Assembly: GCA_958295665.1 (NCBI GenBank)
Contig: OY282560.1
Span: 208,056,420 to 208,120,419 of the forward strand
Direction: 5' to 3'
DNA length: 64,000 bases
Source: Tipula vernalis
Lineage: Eukaryota > Arthropoda > Insecta > Diptera > Tipulidae
Shown: positions 32,614 through 42,803 of the stretch, one piece after another
Numbering within the stretch: the first letter of the stretch is position 1
How the letters are laid out: each line of letters starts with the position of its first letter
Program-made: the position numbers and the translations under genes
Notes under the pieces: model-generated
Database searches by the model: none
The model's input: only the letters and a program-made list of their open reading frames with translations
Told to the model about the DNA's origin: nothing

Positions 32614-33751
32614 TGTCGGGTATCGTCTCACGATACACGTTATTTTATGTTGATATGCCCAAATATGAACGCCAAGGTATGTGATTGTATCACCCAATGA
32701 TCGTAAATAAGATGCACTCACTTTAATTTTACTTTATAATTATTATGTTTATTTGTATATTTATATATTTAATTACAAAATTGGACGAGTCCAGGTGAAA
32801 ATATTGCCCACCACTGTTACCGTAAATAACAATTATTATTATTTTAATAATCAGACTTTAATTTTATTTTAGCAAAAATGTCTTGTGACTTATACCAAGA
32901 AGAGAAAAGTAGATAATATGCCAATAACCAGGCGATGAATATCATTCTCGCGAAGTTGTTTTATTTTGTGTTGCTGTGTCAGGAATACAACTCGTGTTGA
33001 CACACGAGAAAAATCGTAATGTCAAAATTTGATGTTCTATTGAACACGAGATGGAACCACAGAGAAATATCACTCAAGTTTAGATTGAGGAAAATTATGT
33101 TAACGAGATGGGGCAAATGTCACAAAATACTGTTACGTTTTTGCCTTGTCAAATAAGGTTCGTATCACTGGATTGTGAATAATACAAAATCAATTTAATT
33201 TATCTCCAACGAATTTATTTATTTCACAAAATTTATTACAACACAGTTTATCAATAAAAATTCACAAAATCACTTTATATAAATTATTCTTAAATTTTAC
33301 TGTTCACTTATAATTTTTATTTCCACAAAAACACTTTTTAATTCACTTTTTAATTCCTTTTTAATCTTTACTCTATCGCTTACCAAATATTACTGATCCA
33401 ATTCGATTTCGTTCGCCTTTTTATATACACAAACCAAACTTCTAGAAAGCTCATGATTTTTCTAGTTAGAATAGTGTAGAACAATTTTATCATGGAAAAT
33501 TCCATTTAGAACAGTTTAACATTGAGCTATTAATTTTAACCTATTCTATTACACACTAGGTGTCACCGTCACAATACAATTTAGTGTTCGATTATATTTT
33601 GTGTACATGTCATCTCGTTAGATGACGAAAGAAAATACGTTACGCAAAGAGATATCTTATGCGTAAACCCTATGTGTCTGTGGTGGTGAATGTATTGCAA
33701 TTTATATAAACAAATAATTAATTTGTTGATTGCAATGCGTGAGCCGCTACA
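32614..33751. mobile_element. Probable solo LTR inserted in BEL RNase H (outer)
   Basis: The insertion starts TGTCGGGTATCG, ends GCCGCTACA (TG...CA) and lies between GACT duplications. Removing it rejoins the BEL RNase H frame without loss. Minus the inner LTR it is about 690 bp and has no coding. I cannot assign its orientation or family; no other copy is recognised in the window. Confidence 0.6.
33131..33573 (-). repeat. Gypsy family B solo LTR (inner), with target duplication
   Basis: A complete 443-bp family B LTR in inverted orientation (plus strand TGTTACGTTTTTGCC ... GTGTCACCGTCACA). The 4-bp ATAC flanks it at 33,127-33,130 and 33,574-33,577. No internal sequence remains, so LTR-LTR recombination removed the element. 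It lies within the outer solo LTR and is therefore younger. Confidence 0.9.
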
Positions 33752-33755
33752 GACT

Positions 33756-34060
33756 ATTTCGCTAACTCTATTGGCCACAAATGTAGTCCACTGTCTCGGA
33801 TGTGCCGACAACCAATCTAAAACTAGTCGGGAATCTGTGAACAATAATATTTTGGTTATTGCTATATTTAAAGATCCCTCTAACACTTTCATCAAATTTG
33901 CTAATAGCAAGGCAACTATTAGCTCTAGTCTAGGTAGACTAATTTGTTTAATAGGCGCTACTCGTGATTTGGTGATATCTATGATTGATTTAAGTCCGTC
34001 GGGTGTATCAACTATTACATTTGATCAACTACTAGCCATGATGATAGTATATCTGTAGGG
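33756..34060 (-). pseudogene. BEL/Pao RNase H, first part
   Basis: Minus strand: SRVAPIKQISLPRLELIVAL, LLANLMKVLEGSLNIAI, ILLFTDSRLVLDWLSAHPRQ, TFVANRVSEIV. These are standard BEL RNase H blocks with the catalytic Asp in TDSR. The block ends at the outer solo LTR. Confidence 0.88.
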
Positions 34061-35251
34061 AGTTGATCATTCCATGTTAGGTTCTGCATCCAAAGGCTTT
34101 CAATCAGCATTTTTACCCGAATAATTATCAGATTTAATCAGCCGAGGTGGTTGAAGTTGCGACTCGCAACTGATCGTTCCGGCAACTGAACGGAAAATAT
34201 GAATGCGTCTTCATATATATCCTAATGAAGGCCCAATATCTTCGGTGTTTCTATATGTTCTCCTACTTCCTTGATTCTCTCTCCCATCTCGATTTGGAGG
34301 AATGATTGTAGCTCCATGTTTTTGGTGATAAACTTACGTATTGAAAACCCATTATTTGCCAACGCTTGCTCCGGTCATCAGGTCATCAGCGTACATATTA
34401 TTCAATATTGCCCGTGTTGCCTTTGGCTCGACTGATTGCATTTTAATACCAACCTCCTTTAGAAAACGTGTTGTAACTGGGTGTTGGTTTGGGTTAGATC
34501 GCCATAAAATATTTTGATATTGAATGTCCTATTCGTCTACCCACACCTGCCTATACATCTTCTGTATATCTCCGAATAGCACGAATTCGTACTGTCGAAA
34601 CCTCATCAATATCTCGATAAGTGATGGCTGGATTGTTGGTCCAACCATTAGAATATCATTTTATGATAGCCCGGTGGATAACTTTGCGGATGCATCGAAA
34701 ACAACCGTAAGTTTAGTGGATTCGCTGCTTGCCTTCAAGACTCCATGGTGTGGAAGATAGTAACTATTGGCGTTCCATTTATAAAAATGCACTTTTTGCA
34801 TAAGGCCCAGCTGTTCATACTACATCATAAATGCTTTCTACAATTTTGCAAATTCTTCATCTCGTTCAAACCTTTCCTCCATTGATTTTAATCGATTAAG
34901 AGCGGCGTTATATGTTGTGCCAATCAAGTTTTCATTTTGTTTAAATGGCACTTTCACTAAAAACTTACTTTCTTTGCCATGCTTGATGGTTGATTGGTAG
35001 AGCTCCTCGCATTTCTGATCTTCTGGCGTTTCTTTTACAGTTCTCGGTAACTTTTTAATTTCCCAGAATTGTCGGAGAGATTTATCAATATCTAGTAAAA
35101 GATTAAAGTGGTTAGCTGTTGGTTCATTGACTGTAGTTCCGCCGGCCACGACCCAACCAAAAATATTTCTAACGGCTGTTAGTCTACTCGGCAGTTTTAA
35201 ACTACGGTCGGATCTTAGTGCGTTCAAAAAGACGTCAGCTCTTAGTAGCAC
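34061..35251 (-). pseudogene. BEL/Pao reverse transcriptase
   Basis: From 35,251: LLRADVFLNALRSDRSLKLP and NIFGWVVAGGT (protease-RT junction), FWEIKKLPRTVKETPEDQKC (a typical BEL pre-RT FWE block), LVKVPFKQNENLIGTTYNAA. Further blocks in other frames: FGDIQKMYRQVWV (first catalytic Asp) and NNMYADDLM, the catalytic YADD at 34,382-34,393. Stops and frameshifts occur throughout. It would synthesise element DNA. Confidence 0.85.
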
Positions 35252-36195
35252 ATCAGTATGGCCACGTTTGTTAAACCCTGGATCCTCTAGCTTAAACTCT
35301 TTCAGTATTTATAGATCCACTTCTGACAGATTAAATTGACCGTGAATTTCAGATACCTTAAGAATAATTACCGCCTGGCTTGCAACTGCAGGCATGCCAT
35401 CCATAGATACAATAGTTATTTGTACGGAACATCCGGTTGTTCCAATTTCGGCTCTACCTAGTCCTTTCACCAGAATCTTCAAATGTTGATAGTATGGCTT
35501 CATATTCTGTGCATTTAAACAATTAAAACACCTGTTGCTTTCTTTTATTGTTTCTGACCTTTGTTCGCTGACATTGCTTTATACTTCTCGCACTAATAAA
35601 TTCGATGCCCACTTTGTCGAAAAACCGAACACATTGCCCAGCGGCAAAATGATGTCTCAACTGCGCATGATCGAGTAACTGATCGGATTGGATTATTTTT
35701 CTTAGTATATCCCTTTCTTGACTCGATCATGTCAATACGTTTTCCAGGAAATATTCAATAAATTTTCGAAAGTTGGGAAATCTTTCTCTGCTATATCTTG
35801 CGCCCACTTACATCTTGTCCTGTTGTCCAACTTGTGTATGGCAATATGAATCAGCCAAGGGTCCCTTCCTTCGGCATTTGAACCCAATGCTTTGAGCCCT
35901 CGAATAGATTCATCTAGTCCAACTGCTAGTCTTCTAATGTTGGCAGAATAAGGTTACAGTATACTTTGTTGCTCCATACGTGTCTTTATAAAAGCGTTGA
36001 CAGTATGACGCTTCCTATCGTACTTTTGTTTAAGCTTCTGGAAAGCTGCGGTGTAGTTAGCATCTGTTACCGGAAGAAGTTTTGGAATATGGCCAATTAG
36101 GAAGTAATTGGTTATTTCTTTACCGATTTTCGATCGGCCTCACAGTAGAAAAACCTCAACAGCTGCCTGGTTTATAGAAACTTCATCAGACAATA
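35252..36195 (-). pseudogene. BEL/Pao protease and Gag remnants
   Basis: The protease end is seen at 35,503-35,309 as ILVKGLGRAEIGTTGCSVQI and following residues; the active-site D(T/S)G is not found. Upstream, Gag blocks read in broken frames: LPVTDANYTAAFQKLKQKYD, RKRHTVNAFIK, LAVGLDESIRGLKALGSN, and RCKWAQDIAEKDFPTFRKFI. These fit the BEL Gag domain (DUF1759 type). The N-terminus is cut near 36,195 by the 108-bp-repeat element. Confidence 0.7.
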
Positions 36196-36198
36196 GCT

Positions 36199-36650
36199 TT
36201 TATGACATATTTATAATACATCTGCCGGCAAATTTAATCACAATCAAAGGAAAATAAAAAAAAATGTGGGTAATAGATCGCGCAGTTTGAGTGAAACTTC
36301 TAATGGAAGTGTAAGGTATTTGTAAGGAATCTAATTTTCATAGTGCATGTCGCATTTCATCATAATCAGTTAGGGAGTAGCTTAGTTCTATCCTAACCGG
36401 CCATATTCCAGAAATTTATCTAAAAATAAATTTAGGTGTAAGGTTCCATTTCCATTGCAAATGCCAAATTTCACTAAAATCGGTTCAAAAATAGATAAGT
36501 TCAATCCTAATAGACCGTATTTCAAAACTCCATCTAAAATCATTTTAGAATCCCATTTCCATCGCGCATGTTAAATTTCTCTAAAATCGGTTAAGGAGTA
36601 ACAATGTTACATCCTAGTTGGCCCTATTCCAGAAGAAAATATTTTTCAGA
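36199..36650 (-). repeat. 108-bp minisatellite element, copy 1
   Basis: Three to four units of about 108-109 bp. The anchors GGCCATATTCCAGAA / GACCGTATTTCAAAA / GGCCCTATTCCAGAA lie at ~36,402, ~36,510 and ~36,620; CCATTTCCATNGCGCATGT-type and AAAATCGGTTAAGGAGTA-type words recur with them. At its left edge, 36,205-36,260 matches 56,000-56,060 in inverse orientation, including TTTCCTTTGATTG. The same unit is found at 53.5-54.1 kb in the other orientation. Confidence 0.8.
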
Positions 36651-37656
36651 AAGGCCAGCTTAATCAAACAGTATCATATCAGGCATAGCTTAATAAAACA
36701 TTTCATAATTTTCATTATATCAGTACACTAAGACACACACTTTTTCTCATATAATCCAGGCTCGCAATATGTTAACCAAACAATAATGCACTGAGCACTT
36801 TCACTTCATTTGCGAAAACATTCATACAATGGGAATCGTAAGTGTGATAAGAAATTTGTTATGCAAATTTAATATTTACAAAATTACAAACAAGCACACT
36901 TCAATTTGAATCGAATTCAAAGATGATATTGTGTCACACGAGCAATTGAAAATAATAATACAATATTAATTAAATCAGAAACCTAAAAATGGAACCAGAG
37001 TAAATGATTACACGAGACACAGAAAAGTTTCTTACTTTTCAATTTGTGTCTGGGATCATATTTATTTTCAAGATGACGTGCGTTGTTTAATGGCATTTTA
37101 TGTTTATTGGTGTCAAATGATAATTTTTAAGTTAAAAGTAAAATTAATTTCCGGTTGTAATACAATGAAATTTTTCTCGATATATGGTTCATGGTTTTAT
37201 TTATATGTCAATCGAACTTATATTTAGTGCAAATAGAAAACGGTAGGTTTCAAATTATCTACATATTTTTGTATGATTCGATTCAAAAAGTTCAGAAAGT
37301 AGAATATCATAATTGACTTTCAGGTCAGATGGGTTGTCTTCTGATTTGTTGTGATAGATGAGTGTCTATAGGAAAAGCTCTTTATATGGAACGTCTAATC
37401 GAAAACGTGATAATTATGTACAATAAAAAAATTGTTGCTGCAAAAATTAACTATTTGTTTGTAAATCGTTACAGATTGAGATGTACACCTCGGTATTTTG
37501 AAATTAATTTCCTAGAAACTTAAAAAATGTTATCACCTGACAAAATAATTTTATATAGCACCAGTTTTAGCTTGTTACAATACAAAGGGGATGCAACATG
37601 AGCTCAACATCAACTCTGAAAAGTATGTACATAATCAAATAAAAACAATAAAATGC
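36651..37656. other. AT-rich non-coding region
   Basis: No gene or repeat was recognised. Confidence 0.5.
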
Positions 37657-37865
37657 CTATAAGGTCTTAAAAAGTTCACGTCTAAACGAATCTCTAGTCA
37701 AATTAAAATCAAAAACATCGTATGAATAATTGAAAAGTCGAGACGTGGTCAAGGCTGGCTCCGAAAGTTGATAGTTTGTTGAGCCAGAATCGATTAGTAA
37801 AAAACCATCACGACGACGCAGACAACGTTCAGGAGCATAAATATTGAGTCGTGCGAGTAATTCAG
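37657..37865 (-). pseudogene. Non-LTR retrotransposon ORF2 C-terminal tail
   Basis: Minus-strand reading: CAELLARLNIYAPERCLRRR, DGFLLIDSGSTNYQLSEPA, then, in a second frame, FNYSYDVFDFNLTRDSFRRE and LFKTL with stop TAG at 37,657-37,659. This is the characteristic end of ORF2 in several insect non-LTR elements (LNIYxPxRxLR ... TNY ... FDFN). Only the tail remains. Confidence 0.6.
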
Positions 37866-37882
37866 CACAATCAATACGATAC

Positions 37883-37915
37883 CACAGAAAAAGATAACTA
37901 TCATCTTTTTCTGTG
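37883..37915. other. Perfect 13-bp-stem hairpin
   Basis: CACAGAAAAAGAT pairs with ATCTTTTTCTGTG around a 7-base loop. It lies between the LINE tail and the piggyBac ORF, in the position of a subterminal structure of the latter. Confidence 0.7.
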
Positions 37916-37938
37916 AAAAAACATAAAATAACGGTTTA

Positions 37939-39653
37939 TTGCTGCGTGTATTGCATCAAAAGTTATCTGTTATAGATTATCGTATGAAGAAAAGCAAAAG
38001 TGTAGTGCGTAATTTAGCTTCGGATTCGGAAGATGATTTGGCGTTTGATGATGACGATATCAATCCTGATTATATCCCTGCAAATGACGTCGACGATTCA
38101 GATGTGGAGCTCGAAAATGTTGTCGCTGAGACAAGGGAAACTACTGACTCAGAAGCCGATGACAAAGAAGATTGTAATATAGACGACAACACAGATGATA
38201 ATAGAGATGATCTAAACGAGAATGATGGAAACGATAGTGAATATTATATCGGTCAAGATGGTACTAAATGGCGAAAATCGAGTCCTAATTTACACCGTTT
38301 GCTGGCCCACAATGTTTTGCGCGAACCACTATATATTGTAGACACATTTTGTAAATTATTTAATAGTTCAATGCAAAGTATAATTTGTAGAAATACCAAC
38401 AAAAAGGCCGAAAATCAGTATAAGAAGTACATGGAAGCGAATCCTGATAAAAAAAAAATTGGTCTGGGAACCGTTAAAAGAGGAAGAACTGCTAGCTTAT
38501 TAGGATCTTCTAATAGTTATTGGTGCTCACAAATCCAATTATTAACCAACGGCTGGACTCTGGAAAAAAAAATTCATTCCCATTGTATCGAGCTACAATG
38601 TCTGTTCGACGATTTTACAATGTTACTCGTTTCATTCGATTCGACTATTATGCAACTCGGCAAGCTCGAATGGAAACTGATAAGACGGCACGAATTACGG
38701 AAATTTTTCAGTTGCTAAACGCAAATTTGAAAAATAATTATAGACCTCATAACGAACGAAGTTTACACAATAAATTCCCTCTAAACCCGCCAAGTATGGG
38801 ATCAACATATGGTGGGCCTGTGATTCCGAAACCGCATACCCATTGAATGGCCAAATTTATACAGGTAAAATCGGGAATATTCGTGACAAAAATCAAGGTG
38901 AGCGGGTAGTTAAGGAACCTTTAACTCCATACAAAAATAGCGGTCGCAATGTCACTACCGATAATTTTTTACTTCCATACCACTTGCAAAGGATTTGTTA
39001 ATTTGGAATTGTGCTTTGCTCCTATGTGGCAAAAGCGAAAAAGGCAGTAATATTATTATCGACGCAGCACGACGGCGAGAGTACTTCTGGAACAAAATTA
39101 AAACCCCATATTATTTTATATTAAAATTCTACAAAAGGAGCCGTTGATACAATGGACAAAATGTTGTCACAATATACAACAAAGCGGAAGACAAATCGCT
39201 GGCCACTGGTAATGTTTTTTGACATTGTAGACATAGCGGCACTAGCAACTTATATAATTTATATTACAAATAACTCGTTCAACAACAAACTGTAAAAACT
39301 AGTCATCGGCGATAATTTTTAGAAGATCTGTGTGAAAACCTTTGCATCCCACTAATAAAAAGAGAGCTCTACTTCCAAGAGTTGTAAACCATTATGCTAC
39401 CAGAAGTGCAATACAATACATTCTAGGCCTACCAATTGAACAATTACAAGGGCCTAGTAATACTTTGTTTACACCAGACCAATTATTTGATCGAGACGCA
39501 TCCGGTCGATTAACGCATAAAGGCCAATGCTTTATGTGCTATAGTGAAGGGAAAAAGAAGAGATCCACAAGAAAAATTTGTGTTTGTTGTAAAAAACCAA
39601 TCTGCCAGGAACACAGCCTTAGTCAAACCCGCAGTGTCAACTATGTCACATGA
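37939..39653 (+). pseudogene. piggyBac-like transposase, multiple frameshifts
   Basis: The N-terminus is highly acidic (LASDSEDDLAFDDDDINPDY and onward), as in piggyBac transposases. Blocks follow in changing frames: LYRATMSVRRFYNVTRFIRF; TRQARMETDKTARITEIFQL; after breaks, a region encoding QIYTGKIGNIRDKNQGERVV and KNSGRNVTTDNF (38,850-38,960), an RKNK-like block and FDIVDIAALATYIIYITNN. The C-terminus, 39,342-39,653, has RSAIQYILGLPIEQL and a Cys-rich zinc domain CFMCYSEG ... ICVCCKKPICQEH. The DDE-type core would cut and paste at TTAA. The first catalytic region around 38,770-38,850 is scrambled, so it is inactive. Confidence 0.88.
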
Positions 39654-39981
39654 GCCAATAGTTCAATCTGATATTTTTTCATATCAATGAAATAAAATAA
39701 ACAAAAAAACAAAATGAAACTTGCTTGTTTCTTTGTATAGAACATGAGGAAAAATATCTTTACCGGGGTAAATACTGCGAAGGTGGTCGAAAAAAGCGAA
39801 AATTGATAAATTACTCATTACCATATTAGTATTCCGAAATAATTTTTGAATTTTCTGAAAAATTTGAAAAATTTAATCACTGAGTCGAAGCGATTTTAAA
39901 TTTCGCCTAAAATTCATGTAATTATTCAACGGAGAAAATCACGATTTTTACCCGGGTAAATACCGACAAGGTGAAGGTTAA
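39654..39981 (+). repeat. piggyBac 3' subterminal repeats and probable TTAA end
   Basis: TTTACCGGGGTAAATACTGC with GAAGGTGG near 39,759 and TTTACCCGGGTAAATACCGA with CAAGGTGAAGG near 39,947 are diverged direct copies built on a palindromic core. The second runs directly into TTAA at 39,978-39,981, the piggyBac target. The matching left end was not found. Confidence 0.55.
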
Positions 39982-40823
39982 GTAATTCAAATTTTCAAAA
40001 TAAAGTTTTGCATGTATTATGGTCAACGCACCATTGTACATAAAAATATGCGAGAAACCCGTACAGTGCCTACATGAAAATGCGGATTTGCATCGTATGC
40101 TGATCCACCCAAACCCAGTAAGACTACGTTAGAACTACGGCAGCTAAATTAATAAAGTAACCAACTTGAAGCTAACCAATGGGTTATACTCATCAAACAG
40201 TTGACAACATTTAATATAGATAAATTACTAGATCAATTTGAATTCAGTTGTAATATTTGTTAAATAAAAAAATCTTTATACCTTAGAAGATCGAAGGTTG
40301 TCTTCCCATCCACAAATCCCCGCTTTGATATTTGTAAAAATTCCTACACACACAGAAATTTGAAAATTTTTGAAAAATTTGTCTTTTTTAATAATTAAAA
40401 ACATAAAAACAGAAAACTCCTCAAATGCTTCGTAAACGTTGCTGACACAGATCAAAGGAATTGTATCACTCGTATCGCTTCTTCTGATAATTGAACGACA
40501 AATACGGACCAAGTGGGCCATTTCCTTTCTATGATGGAACCCACTAGCTTAGCCTACATGGTGATAGAGTGAAGAAACCAAATGAAAAATTATCTTTTGG
40601 TGTCAATTGACGTTTACGCTGAGGAGACGGTCTTATTGAATAAAACTGAAATTCAAAATGGTTCTTTCGATGTAAATTTATTTTATTTGAACATATTTTC
40701 ATTTGTGATGGCGGTTATTATATTGGATGATAGACCCGCCACAATACTTTAAATATCAAAATTTATAACATCCAATAAATTCTGTGTATCTAATTTGCTG
40801 TGAACTACCTAAATCAACAAGTT
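39982..40823. other. Region without a recognised gene
   Basis: An 81-codon minus-strand ORF (40,276-40,521) has a protein-like first half (HLVRICRSIIRRSDTSDTIP) that may be a TE scrap; I cannot identify it. Nothing else was seen. Confidence 0.4.
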
Positions 40824-41689
40824 CCCGGAATAACCCCCGTGTGGCGCTCCCATCGTTCCGATTTGAGTTCTGTTTTTTTTTTGTTAAGTTGGTACTTCTG
40901 TTGTTGATATTCCCTTTAAATCTTAGCGTCATTGCTTGACATTTGCAAAAGTTACGTAGTCAAGAGTACATCTATCTCTGTGTGTGTTGGCGATTATTTA
41001 CAATTTTAGACATGATTTGCGAGGCTGAATCCGATCCCACATTCATCAAAAGGATCATTACTGGAGACGAGACGTGGGTTTATGAGTACGACACGCAATC
41101 CAGACATCAGGCAAGTGAATGGCGTTCACCAAAAAAAAACCACGTCGTTTTCAGTCAAAAAAGAAGGCAATGCTCACGGTTTTCATGGATTACAACGGTG
41201 TAGTGCATCATGAATTTTTGCCAGAAGGCCAGACCGTAAACAAAGAGTATTATTTGGGGGTTATGAGACGTTTGCGTGAAGCAATTCGCCGAAAGAGACC
41301 AGAATTGTGGGCAGAAAACTCGTGGATTTTGCACCATGATAACGCACCGTCGCACAGTGTTATCATTATTCGTAATTTTTTGACGAAAAGTGCAACAAAT
41401 ACCATCCAACAGCCACCGAATTCACCTAATTTGGCTCCCTGTGACTTCTTTCTGATCAATCGAGTTAAAAAACCATTACGGGGAACGCGTTTCAGCAGCC
41501 GAGAGGAAATAATGGAAAAATCGCCAACACACACAGAGTAGATGTACTCTTGACTACGTAACTTTTGCAAATGTCAAGCTATGACGCTAAGATTTAGAGG
41601 GAATATCAACAACAGATGTACCAACTTAACAAAAAAAAAACAGAACTCAAATCGGAACAATGGGAGCGCCACACGGTGGTTATTCCGGG
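40824..41689 (+). mobile_element. Truncated mariner between ~171-bp inverted repeats
   Basis: Left arm 40,824-40,995 and right arm 41,519-41,689 are inverted copies with only about seven differences by eye. Both end CCCGGAATAACC. Between them is part of a mariner transposase. TA follows the right end, but TT precedes the left end, so a TA target duplication is only partly supported. Typical mariners have TIRs of about 30 bp; here the arms also replace the transposase termini. Confidence 0.85.
40996..41541 (+). pseudogene. Mariner transposase fragment (DD34D), lacking both ends
   Basis: The fragment starts at ICEAESDPTFIKRIITGDET (first Asp in TGDETW) and shifts frame near 41,120. It continues with KAMLTVFMDYNGVVHHEFLP, ILHHDNAPSHS (second Asp) and NSPNLAPCDFFLI (third Asp). 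There are 34 residues between the second and third Asp, the mariner DD34D spacing. The N-terminal helix-turn-helix DNA-binding half is absent; the C-terminus runs into the right inverted repeat. Confidence 0.88.
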
Positions 41690-42760
41690 TAGCGCCACCA
41701 TCTATATATTACAAATCACAAAGTTACCATTTTCATTTTTATTTCGCTAAATTATTTTGCGTGAGATTTGTCACCTATACGACGGAATGCTTATAATGTA
41801 AGTACACAATTTAATGCCACAGGCCAATTTACGAATATATCTCGATCCCTTAAAGGTATTTCTCAATGATTACATCAAAAACAGAGATCTTAAAAATTAT
41901 CATTAAGTATATTATTAGGATTCATTGTTGTGCAATCATCAAGGCCAAAGTATCAGTCTTTTTAGAAGTTTCAAAACATTCTGATTGTGACGTTATCAAT
42001 GCAAAGGTTAGTTCACTGTTTAAAGATGACTTAGTAGTGATCCCAATCCCAATTATAACTCGTGCATTTCATATACTGTATATTAGTTCCAAGCTGGTGT
42101 ACACCCTTATGAACTGAAATATTTATTATTAATTATAATTGTTATTGTGATTTGTATTAAGAAATGTATAATTGATTATTCTTTAATTTAAATGCAATCT
42201 AAGATATTTTAAAATAAATTTCATTTAATCCACGTGGCATTTAATAATTGAAAATTTATTTTAAATTTTAATTCCGATGAATGTGTAAGGGGGCTAGACA
42301 AATCACGATCGGTATACAAATTAAATTCGAAAGGTACTGCTCATTTCATTTCTCGACCCTAATCATATTTTAGAATTCCTATTTTGTAATTTGTCATAAA
42401 AAGACACAAAATAACTATTTACAAAATAAATGTATTCGCGATAAGTGATTGCTAACGTCAATTAGCGAATATTTGTATGCATTATAAAGATGATAACGTG
42501 ATAGGGGATAGATAGCATTGAGATGTACGCGAGTAAAAATATGGGCATAAACACAATGGAGAAGCCGATTCGTTGTTTTTCATCAAACATTTTTAGCTTT
42601 GTGATCAGTTATTCGGAGTACACGTGTGCATCTGTGCTCTAAAACTTTGTTTACGATTCGTTGCTATCAAAACAAAACATAACATGTAAATACCTTATTT
42701 GTTGCGTGCCGCTGACAGTCGAAGAATTTGTAAATAAAACAGAAATCTCCAGTAACAACC
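41690..42760. other. AT-rich intergenic region downstream of the esterase
   Basis: No gene was recognised. Confidence 0.5.
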
Positions 42761-42763
42761 CAT

Positions 42764-42769
42764 TTTATT
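42764..42769 (-). terminator. Poly(A) signal of the esterase gene
   Basis: AATAAA on the minus strand, 35 bases after the esterase stop codon. Confidence 0.7.
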
Positions 42770-42803
42770 TATAAACAATTATTTGATAAACGAACCGGTT
42801 AAT

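Noticed and set aside
33690..34058. Plus-strand 122-codon ORF
   Set aside because: It is antisense to the BEL RNase H, which carries the recognised motifs.
40276..40521. Minus-strand 81-codon ORF with a partly protein-like start
   Set aside because: No family was recognised and the second half is low complexity; it is mentioned only as part of the spacer.
41250..41570. Antisense 106-codon ORF across the mariner
   Set aside because: It is the complement of the transposase frame; the DD34D motifs are on the plus strand.
41866..42117. 83-codon plus-strand ORF downstream of the esterase
   Set aside because: AT-rich, hydrophobic, without motif; within expectation for chance.
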